Assembly (NCBI GenBank): GCA_047626155.1
Contig: JBLHRR010000196.1
Coordinates: 1 to 7,860 of the forward strand
Origin: CALGLS01 sp047626155
GTDB taxonomy: Bacteria; Bacteroidota; Bacteroidia; Chitinophagales; Saprospiraceae
DNA length: 7,860 nucleotides
Reading direction: 5' to 3'
Shown here in pieces: positions 1-6,817 of the stretch. Position 1 is the first letter of the stretch. Each line of letters starts with the position of its first letter. The notes under the pieces are model-generated. The model was not told where the DNA came from. It made no database searches and was given only the letters and a program-made list of their open reading frames with translations. A program made the position numbers and the translations under genes.

Positions 1-1079
1 TGGCGGTCCTGGCCTCTACTGATATTGCACATCCTCCAATAGAAGCGCTTTTCACGATAGACGAAGAAACTGGAATGACGGGGGCCCTCGAATTGAAAGG
101 AGGTATGCTAGATGGCAAAATCATGTTGAACTTGGATACGGAAGACGACCGGGAGATTACCATTGGTTGCGCTGGCGGTGTCGATGTTACAGCTAAAGGA
201 AATTACAACACAGAAGAAATTTCCTTCCCACATTGTTCCTTCAAATTAATTGTAAAAGGTCTTTCGGGGGGACACTCCGGAATGGACATTCATAAAGGTT
301 TGGGTAACGCTAATAAATTGCTCAACCGCATCCTTTTCAGTGCGTCGCAACAATTCGGTATTTCTTTACATGAGATAGATGGCGGTGGATTGCGTAACGC
401 TATTCCTAGAGAAGCTTTCGCTAAAGTGGTTGTCGCTGAAGATTACGAAGATGCTTTCAAACAATATGTGCACTTTGAAACGCAAATACTTAAAAAAGAA
501 TATGGTACGACCGATCCGGGTCTTGAAGTTGTTGTAGAATCTTGTGATAGTCCTGGCACTATTCTAACAAAAGATTTTCAGTCTACTCTCCTTCGTTGTA
601 TTTATGCTTGTGCTAATGGTATTTACCGGATGAGTCCTGATATTCCTGAGCTGGTTCAAACGTCTAACAACCTTGCGCGTGTACTGGTTTCTGGAGAGGG
701 ATATACTATTCAGTGTCTTACCCGTAGCTCTGTGGATTCAGAAAAAATGGATTTGGCTTATGGCATTCAAAGCACTTTTGAGTTGCTGGGCGCAGACGTT
801 ACTTTTACTGGTGACTACCCTGGTTGGACGCCAAGACCGGGTGCAAAAATTGTGAAATTGATGAGTGACCTGTATCGGGAAATGTTCAATGAGGAGCCGC
901 ATGTAAATGCTTGTCATGCGGGTTTGGAATGTGGAATTCTTGGAACGAACTACCCGGAGATGGAGATGATTTCTTTTGGGCCGAATATTCGTGGGGCACA
1001 TTCTCCGGATGAGAAAGTGCAGGTGGATTCTGTGCAGAAATATTGGGGGTATTTGTTGGAAACTTTGAAGAGGATATAG
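1..1079 (+). CDS. pepD: Aminoacyl-histidine dipeptidase (cytosol non-specific dipeptidase, M20 family), 5' end outside window
   Basis: Cytosolic di-zinc peptidase that hydrolyses Xaa-His and many other dipeptides, feeding amino acid recycling. The frame is open from base 3, and the residues before the first ATG at 75 read as PepD (AVLAS...HPPIEALFT), so that ATG is internal and about 130 N-terminal residues, including the first His and Asp zinc ligands, lie upstream. Visible motifs: the Glu-Glu pair in TIDEETGM (codons 63-68; catalytic base and zinc ligand in M20 enzymes), the Asp ligand in LNLDTEDD (135-137), IGCAGG, the lid-domain GGHSGMDIH, NAIPREAF, HAGLECG, and the last His ligand in GAHSPDE (999-1001). 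About 359 of the usual ~490 residues are present and the C-terminus is complete. Family similarity extends along the whole fragment, with no sign of damage. It is convergent with the minus-strand genes that begin at 1245. Identification rests on recalled E. coli PepD sequence and is very secure. Confidence 0.96.
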   Translation, partial: AVLASTDIAHPPIEALFTIDEETGMTGALELKGGMLDGKIMLNLDTEDDREITIGCAGGVDVTAKGNYNTEEISFPHCSFKLIVKGLSGGHSGMDIHKGLGNANKLLNRILFSASQQFGISLHEIDGGGLRNAIPREAFAKVVVAEDYEDAFKQYVHFETQILKKEYGTTDPGLEVVVESCDSPGTILTKDFQSTLLRCIYACANGIYRMSPDIPELVQTSNNLARVLVSGEGYTIQCLTRSSVDSEKMDLAYGIQSTFELLGADVTFTGDYPGWTPRPGAKIVKLMSDLYREMFNEEPHVNACHAGLECGILGTNYPEMEMISFGPNIRGAHSPDEKVQVDSVQKYWGYLLETLKRI

Positions 1080-1181
1080 GGGGCGCTGGGCTCTCTCGCT
1101 CCTGGCTCTGCTCCCCGAGTTGCTACTAGGGGTAAATGTAGGTTCGACTCCTCCAGAGTTTGTGGCTTTTTAAAAGTTTGT
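1080..1181. other. Intergenic stretch with isolated tRNA T-arm-like motif
   Basis: No ORF is supported here. The first 40 bases are unusually C/T- and G-rich for this window. At 1138-1154 lies GTAGG-TTCGACT-CCTCC, which matches the tRNA T-arm consensus (GGTTCGANTCC) with four of five stem pairs possible. I could not build an acceptor stem, D arm or anticodon arm at tRNA spacing, and no CCA end follows. It is therefore at most a tRNA remnant, for example an attachment-site scar, or a chance match. Confidence 0.25.
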
Positions 1182-1247
1182 TGAAGTGAAGAGGTTAGAA
1201 CTCATTTAACTGGTATTTAATTTATTGAGTCTGACCTTTTCACTTTA
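1182..1247. terminator. Long stem-loop between convergent genes, probable bidirectional terminator
   Basis: Bases 1184-1204 pair with 1226-1245 to form about 20 base pairs with two G-T wobbles and one bulged A (1199 or 1200). The outer pairs 1182-1247 and 1183-1246 extend it slightly, and the loop is 21 nt. The right foot of the stem is the stop codon of the minus-strand ORF ending at 1245. A T-rich run follows on the plus strand (TTTATATAATTTT); the minus-strand exit is less T-rich. Its position, about 100 bases after pepD and at the end of the opposing gene, fits a shared terminator, but the stem is longer than typical and could also be a repeat or RNA-processing element. Confidence 0.55.
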
Positions 1248-1562
1248 TATAATTTTCGACTTATAAATGGCTTCGTATTTCGACTTCATTCTGTAGCCTA
1301 TTTCTCCTCCACTAAGCTGTCCTCTTTCAAAAACCTCTGGATTGTTTCTGGACAACTTTGCTAATTCTGTTTCGGACAAACCCATTTTCACTTCTAAGGT
1401 TTTTCCTTTTCGCCATCGGTGTTTTGACTCTCCAATCTGAAAAATCAGGTTTATTGCATCCATATCTGTTATCGAGAAGGCCAGTCTTATCTCATCTAAT
1501 TTTGATAGGGGTTCCTCGGTTGTTTTCTTTTTAGGATTTCCTTCTTTTGCGATTTCATCCAA
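1245..1562 (-). CDS. Small charged protein of unknown function, possible winged-helix C-terminus, TTG start or gene remnant
   Basis: 105 residues if the TTG at 1562 is the start. I do not recognise the family. Residues 1-20 are Lys/Glu/Pro-rich and look disordered; 20-45 are predicted helical. From about 55 to 105, the pattern GLSETELAKLSRNNPEVFE, then GGEIGYR, then a final helix, resembles a helix-turn-helix with a wing, but this is inference from pattern only. There is no ATG near the 5' end. The frame stays open upstream to a stop at 1590-1592, reading KIKLGLLNLL before the TTG, so the true N-terminus may have been lost. It lies 5 bases after the stop of the upstream ORF, which suggests either translational coupling or a junction between two broken genes. 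The stop codon forms the foot of a long hairpin. Confidence 0.5.
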   Translation of the reverse strand: MDEIAKEGNPKKKTTEEPLSKLDEIRLAFSITDMDAINLIFQIGESKHRWRKGKTLEVKMGLSETELAKLSRNNPEVFERGQLSGGEIGYRMKSKYEAIYKSKII

Positions 1563-1567
1563 TAAGT

Positions 1568-1999
1568 TTAGGAGGCCGAGTTTAATCTTCTATTACCAAT
1601 TTCATGTGTACCAAAGGTTTTAAATTTAGTATGGAAAAACCCTATCCCTGAATAGGTATCAAAATTCTTTTTTCTCCAGAATATGTAGTCAATAATGGTT
1701 TTATTAAACCAACCTTTTTCTAGTCGATCTTCAACACCGTCATCTATCAAGCAGCTTATTCTCACAAAGAGGAATGAATTACTATTAGAATAACTATAGC
1801 CTAGTGGTGTTTTAATCTGGAAACGTTTTAAAAAATTAATGGCAATTACACCTTCGAAATCGCCACCAAGTAGACTGATGGGGCTTGCGTTTATTCCAAA
1901 TTGAACATTGGCTTTTTGTCCCATTAGATTTGGGATATAAAAAAGGGTTATTATGGATATTGCAATGAACAGTTGTAGCAATTGAATTTTACTTTTCAT
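1568..1999 (-). CDS. Exported beta-strand-rich protein (outer-membrane-barrel-like), probably shortened
   Basis: 143 residues with an ATG start. Residues 1-27 form a clear signal peptide: a Lys-containing N-terminus, then a long hydrophobic stretch, with a likely cut near LMG/QKA. The mature part alternates short beta strands with loops (NVQFGIN, GVIAINF, TPLGYSYS, SFLFVRI, YSGIGFF), as in small outer-membrane barrels of Bacteroidota, where export followed by barrel insertion is the usual fate. The barrel would be incomplete: the protein stops just after the strand SGIGFFHTKFKTFG, whereas such proteins normally run to about 180-220 residues and end on an aromatic residue. The upstream gene's stop is 27 bases away and the leader is purine-rich (AAGAAGAAAATAGAAA before ATG), consistent with one operon. 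The specific family is not recognised; truncation is inferred from length and ending. Confidence 0.6.
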   Translation of the reverse strand: MKSKIQLLQLFIAISIITLFYIPNLMGQKANVQFGINASPISLLGGDFEGVIAINFLKRFQIKTPLGYSYSNSNSFLFVRISCLIDDGVEDRLEKGWFNKTIIDYIFWRKKNFDTYSGIGFFHTKFKTFGTHEIGNRRLNSAS

Positions 2000-2026
2000 T
2001 TTCTATTTTCTTCTTCGACCTAAAAT

Positions 2027-2263
2027 TTAGAAACATTTTTTATACGTTGATTTATTTTCATCAAACCCTCCTTCCCCATCATGTTGTACACCAAAGGCAC
2101 AATTACTTAAGTTTTCAATTGGAAATTTACCACTGCACTTATAAGAGCAAACCCTTTCTTCGATTTCAAAAAATTCTCCGTTTATGTTTCTTACTTTTAT
2201 ATAATAGGACAAAATGCCTTGTTCGCATAGCTCGTTTCCTCGCTCCAAAATAGCTATTTTCAT
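2027..2263 (-). CDS. Small hypothetical protein with five cysteines
   Basis: 78 residues from the ATG at 2263 (MKIAILERGNEL). I do not recognise it. There is no signal peptide or membrane segment. The first half is mixed alpha/beta with alternating hydrophobic residues (ILSYYIKVRNINGEFFEI); the second half is polar. Cysteines at 13, 39, 43, 55 and 77 include one CxxxC pair, which could bind metal or form disulfides, but no known motif is complete. The frame is open upstream as far as a TTG at 2377, but that extension reads through a GC-rich hairpin and is a less natural protein, so I prefer the ATG. No Shine-Dalgarno or TAnnTTTG promoter is visible. It appears to be the first gene of a three-ORF minus-strand run, 27 bases before the exported protein. 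Coding status is moderately likely, function unknown. Confidence 0.45.
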   Translation of the reverse strand: MKIAILERGNELCEQGILSYYIKVRNINGEFFEIEERVCSYKCSGKFPIENLSNCAFGVQHDGEGGFDENKSTYKKCF

Positions 2264-2299
2264 GAAGATAACAAAGTGTAGCGATGGCTCAATTCGCTC

Positions 2300-2315
2300 C
2301 TGCCTATTCCGGCAG
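2300..2315. repeat. GC-rich hairpin upstream of small minus-strand gene
   Basis: CTGCC and GGCAG form a perfect 5-bp stem around a TATTCC loop, 37 bases before the ATG at 2263. In the minus-strand transcript it would sit in the 5' leader. It could be part of a dispersed intergenic repeat or a leader structure; only one copy is present here. Confidence 0.35.
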
Positions 2316-2410
2316 CTCAAATAAAACATCCAATCGTACCGAACGTATTCAGAATTACCCCTCCGTTGATATGACAATTGAATCCTTATTAATGATAATA
2401 ATACTACTAC

Positions 2411-2441
2411 TTGTCAGCCCAAGCGCATTGCAGTAATTTTG
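2411..2441 (+). promoter_or_regulatory. Bacteroidota-type promoter for the propeller-repeat gene
   Basis: TTG at 2411-2413 and TAATTTTG at 2434-2441, separated by 20 bases, match the -33/-7 consensus (TTG and TAnnTTTG) recognised by the primary sigma factor of Bacteroidota. Transcription should start a few bases after 2441, giving a leader of roughly 60 bases before the ATG at 2511. The leader ends in an A/C-rich run (AAAACAACAACT) with no Shine-Dalgarno, which is normal in this phylum. Confidence 0.7.
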
Positions 2442-2510
2442 AATCATATTCAACAGGACATCTATCCTTTTTACAATCACAATTTGCGATTAACTAATAA
2501 AACAACAACT

Positions 2511-3155
2511 ATGAACTTTTCAAAACTTACGCTCTTCCTTACGTTCACTTTTCTCTTACAGGGATCAATACAGGCACAAGACTGGGACTCCTTCCAAAGC
2601 CAGGGACAGATCAACGACTTGGTTGATAATGGTACTGAGTTACTAATGGCTACCGATGCGGGTTTGGTCGTTATGGATAAAACTACTTTTGAGAAAACGG
2701 TCTTCAACATGTCCAATTCCAACCTTAGTAACACCCACATCCAAACCATTACGGAAACGACTGATGGTACTATTTGGATTGGAACTTTCAATACTGTTAT
2801 TGCGCGATTTGAGGGGACCGACTTTCAGGATATTACGATCCCTCAAAGTGATGAGCTAGATCAAAACACAGAACTCTTTTATTTGAAAGTCGCTCCCAAT
2901 AGCGATTTTTGGTTGGGTACTTCCGACGGTGTTTATCACAAACAAGATCAAAACTGGTTTCATTACGATGGGGATGAAATGGGCCCTAACTTCTTTGAGG
3001 CTTGGGATATTGAAATCAATAGTTCAGGCGATGTTTTTATTGCATCACGGGATGTCAGTAAGTTTTCAAATGGCGTATGGACCAATACTACGACTGGTAC
3101 CGGGCTATCCGGCTACCTGGATGCAGATCTCTTTTTCAATAATGCAGGTGATTAG
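2511..3155 (+). CDS. Exported beta-propeller-repeat protein (two-component-regulator-propeller type), C-terminally truncated
   Basis: 214 residues from the ATG at 2511, chosen because a signal peptide (residues 1-22, cut after SIQA) starts exactly there; an upstream TTG lies inside the promoter. The mature part holds repeats of the Reg_prop type, each a short blade with a Gly/Asp turn and an aromatic: around 35-70 (LLMATDAGLVVMD), 75-108 (GTIWIGTFNTVIARFEG), 125-155 (SDFWLGTSDGVYHKQ), 165-195 (GDVFIASRDVSKFSNG), and an unfinished fifth (YLDADLFFNNAGD). Family members build 6- to 8-blade propellers in the periplasm or outside the cell, often with a C-terminal secretion-sorting or signalling domain; none is present. 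The stop falls in mid-repeat, directly where the next strand should begin, and the other two frames beyond it do not continue the repeat. The promoter and terminator are intact, so it may still be expressed as a partial propeller. Confidence 0.75.
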   Translation: MNFSKLTLFLTFTFLLQGSIQAQDWDSFQSQGQINDLVDNGTELLMATDAGLVVMDKTTFEKTVFNMSNSNLSNTHIQTITETTDGTIWIGTFNTVIARFEGTDFQDITIPQSDELDQNTELFYLKVAPNSDFWLGTSDGVYHKQDQNWFHYDGDEMGPNFFEAWDIEINSSGDVFIASRDVSKFSNGVWTNTTTGTGLSGYLDADLFFNNAGD

Positions 3156-3197
3156 CATTTGAGGACATACAAACTATTTTGGAATAAAGTCTAATAA

Positions 3198-3240
3198 CAA
3201 AAAACTTTCTCCCATAGAGACCACAGGAGAAAGCTTTTTG
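3198..3240. terminator. Strong bidirectional intrinsic terminator
   Basis: CTTTCTCC (3205-3212) pairs perfectly with GGAGAAAG (3226-3233) around a 13-base loop. After one A-C mismatch the stem is extended by an A run at 3199-3203 opposite a T run at 3235-3239, closed by C-G. Each strand thus exits into five Ts. It lies 42 bases after the plus-strand propeller gene and 27 bases after the end of the minus-strand receptor gene, so it ends both convergent transcripts. Confidence 0.85.
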
Positions 3241-3267
3241 TTAGACAGGATATTTAGAATTTAAAAT

Positions 3268-6200
3268 TTAGAACTCATACCTCAATCCAAATTGTAATTG
3301 CCATCGACTTAGACGACTAAAGTCATCAAAGAAAGTTTGAGTTAAGTTATCATCAAAACCATAAGTTGGTTCCAATGTAACTGGATCAACAGCAACGCCT
3401 AAAGGCTGAGCTAATGATGTTTGAGTGGCAAACTGACGGACTCCCCATTCGGAATTGAGCAAGTTTCCAAAGTTTAAAATATCAATACTAAATTGTAGTT
3501 TGTTTTTTCCTTCATTCATATAAAGGTCTTGGAGAATTCGTAAATCCCAATGATTTAACCAAGGAGCTAAAGCTCCATTCTTTTCGGTAAACTCCCCTTT
3601 TTTGGAAGACAAATATTCATCTTGATTTATATAGGCTTTGAATGCTGCTCTTTGAACATCTGCATCTCCGCCAAAATTCATTTGCTCAATTTCAACATCC
3701 GTAGGTACATATAATAAATCATTCAAAACGGAACCATCACCGTTGATGTCTCCACTATAGGTATAGCTATAACGGGATCCTTCGACATACTCGAAAAATA
3801 AACTAATCGTAGTTCCATGTTTATCATTGCCATACACAAACTTCTTAGAAGCAGCGCCCAAAATACGATGACGATTGCCATAAAGAGTTGGTGCTAATTG
3901 AGGGGTATTCGTATGCTGAATATTAGCAGGGTTGCGATCATAAGCATCAGAAGAAATTTCAGCATCAATAGAAGATGCGTCTTCCCCTTTAAGGTAATTG
4001 TAACCTAATTTTACGTAAGTATTATTCCAAGAACGTTCGATAGAAAATGAAGCATTGAATGTATATCCAGAAGAAGTATTGGTAAATACATAAGCATTAT
4101 TACCTCCGCCGAAAGGACTTGTCGTTCGGTCCGCAGCTATATAAACAGGACGCTCCCCAGGGCCGACCAATCGACCTGTAGGAGGCTTGATGCCATAATT
4201 TCTAACCATGGCTGCCTGAAGATCTTTTGTATATAACAAATCAATGGTTCCAACCCAACCAGCACCAATTTTCTGATCGTATCCTAAATTGGTACGCCAA
4301 ACTTGTGGGAATTTAAAATCAGGATCCGTCATATTATAAAAGAAGAAATCAGGATTGGCGACTTGGTTTCCAATCCATACAAATGGAAAACGACCAGAGA
4401 ATAATCCAGATCCACCACGCAGCTGCATGCTTCGATCTCCTTTTACATCATAGTTAAAACCGAACCTTGGATTAAATAAAACATTTCCAGTTGGTAATTC
4501 AGTATGATCAAAAGTTACATTGTTTCCATCTTCATCAAAATAAGTAACGCTCGGATCGTATACACCACCATCTGCTAATAATCCACCTTTTCGATCAATG
4601 CTTTCTTGAATTTTGTCTGCAGTATCAAAGTACAATGGAACGTCGATTCTTAAACCAGCAGTGACGGTTAATTTGTCATTGATGGCAATTTCATCTTGTC
4701 CATAAATAGACCATTGTCCAAGAGTCGTCTCGGCTAGGGCCCAAGTATTGTTGGCATTATTGGCAATATCGGCAGCTCGTGCAGCATCCACTTCTTCATC
4801 AAAATCGCCGGAAAGAATAAGGGTTTCAAAATCTTCGATTGGTACATCACAACAGAAAACTCGGAACCCATAAGAGGTCAAGTTGAAAGAGTTATTAAAA
4901 TCAAATCGTTCAAAAGCGGTTCCTAAAGTAATGGTATGCTTTCCAGCATAAATGTTGAAGTTGTTAGTAATTTGGAAGACATTCTGATCCAAAACGTTAT
5001 GCACTGAAAATGGTTCGTGACCGGCAATGATATAACGAATACCGTCTTTACTAATGTTCAAGACAGGAAAAGGATCTGAAAAAGGATCACGAGTGTCTCG
5101 GAATGCAGTAGCTCCAATTTGTAACTTGTTAGAAAATTTACTTCCAAAAATAGATTTCAATTCTACGATTCCAGAATGAATTTTATTGTTGATTCGATAA
5201 CCGGAATTTTGAAATTGAAGGGTTTGGAAATCGGGGCCTCTACGACCAATCGCAGAAGGGTGCGCTGGCTTATCTTGAAAGGCATCCAGAAAATTATAAG
5301 AAGCGGTTAACTTATGGTTGTTGCTAATATTAAAATCTAATTTAATTAAGCCTTTTATATTATCAGCATCATGTTTGAAATTTGATAATTCTCCCGTATC
5401 ATATCCATATCGGGATTCCAAAAGACTAGATACATTTTGCATATCTGCTAATTGCACTCTAGCAGTATTGCCATCTGACGAACCATCATCTGGAACGAAA
5501 AAGGAACCTAAGTCTGATCTTTTTTCAAACTCTAAATTAGCAAAGAAAAAGATTTTGTTTTTGACAATAGGTCCTCCTATACTAAAGCCTGTTTGCAATT
5601 GAGTCAAGTCTCCTTCCGGAACTTCCGTATCACCTACTTTACTACCTATCATGTCTTTATTTCGGAAATAACCGAAAACACTGCCATGAAATGTGTTGGT
5701 TCCAGACTTGGTAACGGCATTGATTGCAGCACCCGTAAAACCTGATTGAGTGACATCATAAGGAGCAATGGACACATTCAATTGTTCAATGGCATCCAAA
5801 GAAACAGGTTGAGCGGCAGTCTGACCACCGGGTGTAGCGGCATCTAATCCAAATGGATTATTAAAAATGGCTCCATCTAAAGAGAAGTTGTTGAATTGAT
5901 CATTTCGTCCAGCGAATGAACCTCCCTCAGAAGCCATCGGATTCAATCGAGTGTAATCAGATGCAGATCGACTGATGGTAGGTAAGTTGTCGATTAAGTC
6001 ACGACCAACAGTAGTCGCGGCCCCTGTTCGATCACTGTTTAGTAACGGATCGCGTTCTCCTGTAATGACCGCTCCTTCTAGATTAATGCCCTCTTGACTC
6101 ATCTTAAAGTTGAGGTTCATTTTCTGTCCAAGATTAAGTTTCAAATTCTCTTGGCTATTGGTACTAAAACCAACATAGCTCGATTCAATTCGGTAAGGTC

Positions 6201-6426
6201 CGCCTACACGCATATTAGGTATGGTGTAACGGCCATTGTCGACTGTGATAACCCCGTAGGTTGTTCCAGATGGAACATGAGTGGCAATGATGGTGCAACC
6301 AATTAGTGCTTCACCATTGCTATCGGTCACCACGCCGTTAACAGAAGCTGTCGTAACTTGTGCTAATAGACTCGAGGGGAGTAGGAAGCACAAAATAACT
6401 AATGAGAGTAATTTATTCATTTGCAT
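3268..6426 (-). CDS. TonB-dependent outer membrane receptor, Oar-like, with N-terminal carboxypeptidase-regulatory-like domain
   Basis: 1052 residues. In this family a 22-strand barrel binds and imports large ligands, or acts in surface adhesion, powered through TonB-ExbBD; the ligand cannot be read from sequence. Residues 1-23 are a signal peptide (cut after LLAQ). Residues 24-113 are a carboxypeptidase-regulatory-like beta-sandwich (VNGVVTDSNGEALIG, then DNGRYTIPNMRVG and YVGF). A plug domain follows to about 245 (ITGERD, LIDNLPTISRSASDYTRLNP, GRNDQFNNFSLDGA, and GAAINAVTKSGTNTFHGSVF). The rest is barrel, ending WQLQFGLRYEF with the expected terminal Phe. The plug wording resembles the Oar subgroup rather than SusC, and no SusD gene follows. 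Length is normal and no frameshift is seen. An adjacent Cys pair (RVFCCDVP) sits in a predicted loop. Either ATG at 6426 or 6420 could start it; both keep the signal peptide. It is monocistronic, ending at the shared terminator. Confidence 0.93.
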   Translation of the reverse strand: MQMNKLLSLVILCFLLPSSLLAQVTTASVNGVVTDSNGEALIGCTIIATHVPSGTTYGVITVDNGRYTIPNMRVGGPYRIESSYVGFSTNSQENLKLNLGQKMNLNFKMSQEGINLEGAVITGERDPLLNSDRTGAATTVGRDLIDNLPTISRSASDYTRLNPMASEGGSFAGRNDQFNNFSLDGAIFNNPFGLDAATPGGQTAAQPVSLDAIEQLNVSIAPYDVTQSGFTGAAINAVTKSGTNTFHGSVFGYFRNKDMIGSKVGDTEVPEGDLTQLQTGFSIGGPIVKNKIFFFANLEFEKRSDLGSFFVPDDGSSDGNTARVQLADMQNVSSLLESRYGYDTGELSNFKHDADNIKGLIKLDFNISNNHKLTASYNFLDAFQDKPAHPSAIGRRGPDFQTLQFQNSGYRINNKIHSGIVELKSIFGSKFSNKLQIGATAFRDTRDPFSDPFPVLNISKDGIRYIIAGHEPFSVHNVLDQNVFQITNNFNIYAGKHTITLGTAFERFDFNNSFNLTSYGFRVFCCDVPIEDFETLILSGDFDEEVDAARAADIANNANNTWALAETTLGQWSIYGQDEIAINDKLTVTAGLRIDVPLYFDTADKIQESIDRKGGLLADGGVYDPSVTYFDEDGNNVTFDHTELPTGNVLFNPRFGFNYDVKGDRSMQLRGGSGLFSGRFPFVWIGNQVANPDFFFYNMTDPDFKFPQVWRTNLGYDQKIGAGWVGTIDLLYTKDLQAAMVRNYGIKPPTGRLVGPGERPVYIAADRTTSPFGGGNNAYVFTNTSSGYTFNASFSIERSWNNTYVKLGYNYLKGEDASSIDAEISSDAYDRNPANIQHTNTPQLAPTLYGNRHRILGAASKKFVYGNDKHGTTISLFFEYVEGSRYSYTYSGDINGDGSVLNDLLYVPTDVEIEQMNFGGDADVQRAAFKAYINQDEYLSSKKGEFTEKNGALAPWLNHWDLRILQDLYMNEGKNKLQFSIDILNFGNLLNSEWGVRQFATQTSLAQPLGVAVDPVTLEPTYGFDDNLTQTFFDDFSRLSRWQLQFGLRYEF

Positions 6427-6578
6427 AATTAGAACTTTATAAGGTTAATTATCAATAAGAATATCGGCAGCTAATTTAATTAAAACCCTTTGGAGTGGGT
6501 AATAAATGTTAACGTTTTATTAAAAAAAATAGTAGCAAAATATTTTATTTGCTGAGATTCTTTATTGTTTTTCGATGA
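6427..6578. other. AT-rich leader and promoter region of the receptor gene
   Basis: Very AT-rich, with poly-A/T runs and TTAAC/TTAAT motifs. I searched the minus strand for TAnnTTTG and found no exact match before the receptor ATG; the nearest (TATTTTG around 6533-6539) is one base short. The receptor promoter may be weak, non-consensus or controlled by an alternative sigma factor such as an ECF type, which is common for such receptors, but no specific site is recognisable. Confidence 0.35.
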
Positions 6579-6761
6579 CAATCGAATAATTTTGAAGGTC
6601 CACTTAACAGTATCACAGAGAAACTTGACTCTGTTAAACTTAATGGGAAGGCCTTCATTGGAGTTCTCTGTTCTATGAATGAAGGTAATGCTATCTACTT
6701 GAAAGAGGAGCTGGGGATCATCGGATTTGAGTTCAATGGGAACTATTTTGTGTTGCAGTAG
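6579..6761 (+). pseudogene. Orphan C-terminal coding fragment of an unknown protein, no start codon
   Basis: An open frame of 60 codons runs from the stop at 6576-6578 to TAG at 6759-6761. Its product looks like real protein (LNSITEKLDSVKLNGKAF, then IGVLCSMNEGNAIYL, then GFEFNGNYFVLQ): balanced composition, alternating beta-like segments and a natural ending. No ATG, GTG or TTG occurs before the internal ATG at residue 33, so a complete gene starting here is unlikely. Upstream, another frame holds a short readable stretch (FFDDNRIILKVH) that might belong to the same ancestral gene after a frameshift. It is convergent with the J-domain gene. I do not recognise the family. Alternatively this is a chance ORF, as 60 codons is not long in AT-rich DNA. 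Confidence 0.4.
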
Positions 6762-6792
6762 TGTGTTTACAAATATGGTTCATTTTTATGTT

Positions 6793-6817
6793 TTTTGAAA
6801 TCATCTCCATTTCAAAG
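6793..6817. terminator. Possible weak AT-rich stem-loop at the end of the J-domain gene
   Basis: TTTGAAAT (6794-6801) pairs with ATTTCAAA (6809-6816) around a 7-base loop, 8 bp plus one T-G wobble. It overlaps the stop codon of the minus-strand J-domain gene. On the minus strand it is followed by A-rich rather than T-rich sequence, so intrinsic terminator function is doubtful. Confidence 0.3.

Noticed and set aside
673..1001. Overlapping ORFs inside pepD on both strands
   Set aside because: Shadow frames of a confidently identified enzyme.
2268..2276. TACACTTTG on the minus strand as a promoter for the small minus-strand operon
   Set aside because: The spacing inside the element is three bases instead of two, no TTG lies at the right distance upstream, and it is too close to the ATG for a normal leader.
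2264..2377. TTG-initiated extension of the small five-cysteine protein
   Set aside because: The extra 38 residues read through a GC-rich hairpin and look like translated non-coding sequence; the ATG at 2263 gives a cleaner protein.
2439..2510. Upstream TTG start adding 24 residues to the propeller-repeat protein
   Set aside because: The TTG is the end of the TAATTTTG promoter element, and the signal peptide begins exactly at the ATG at 2511.
5318..5602. Plus-strand ORF of 94 codons, and a similar one at 6094-6306
   Set aside because: Both are antisense to the intact receptor gene, whose domains are clearly read on the minus strand; their products have no recognisable features.
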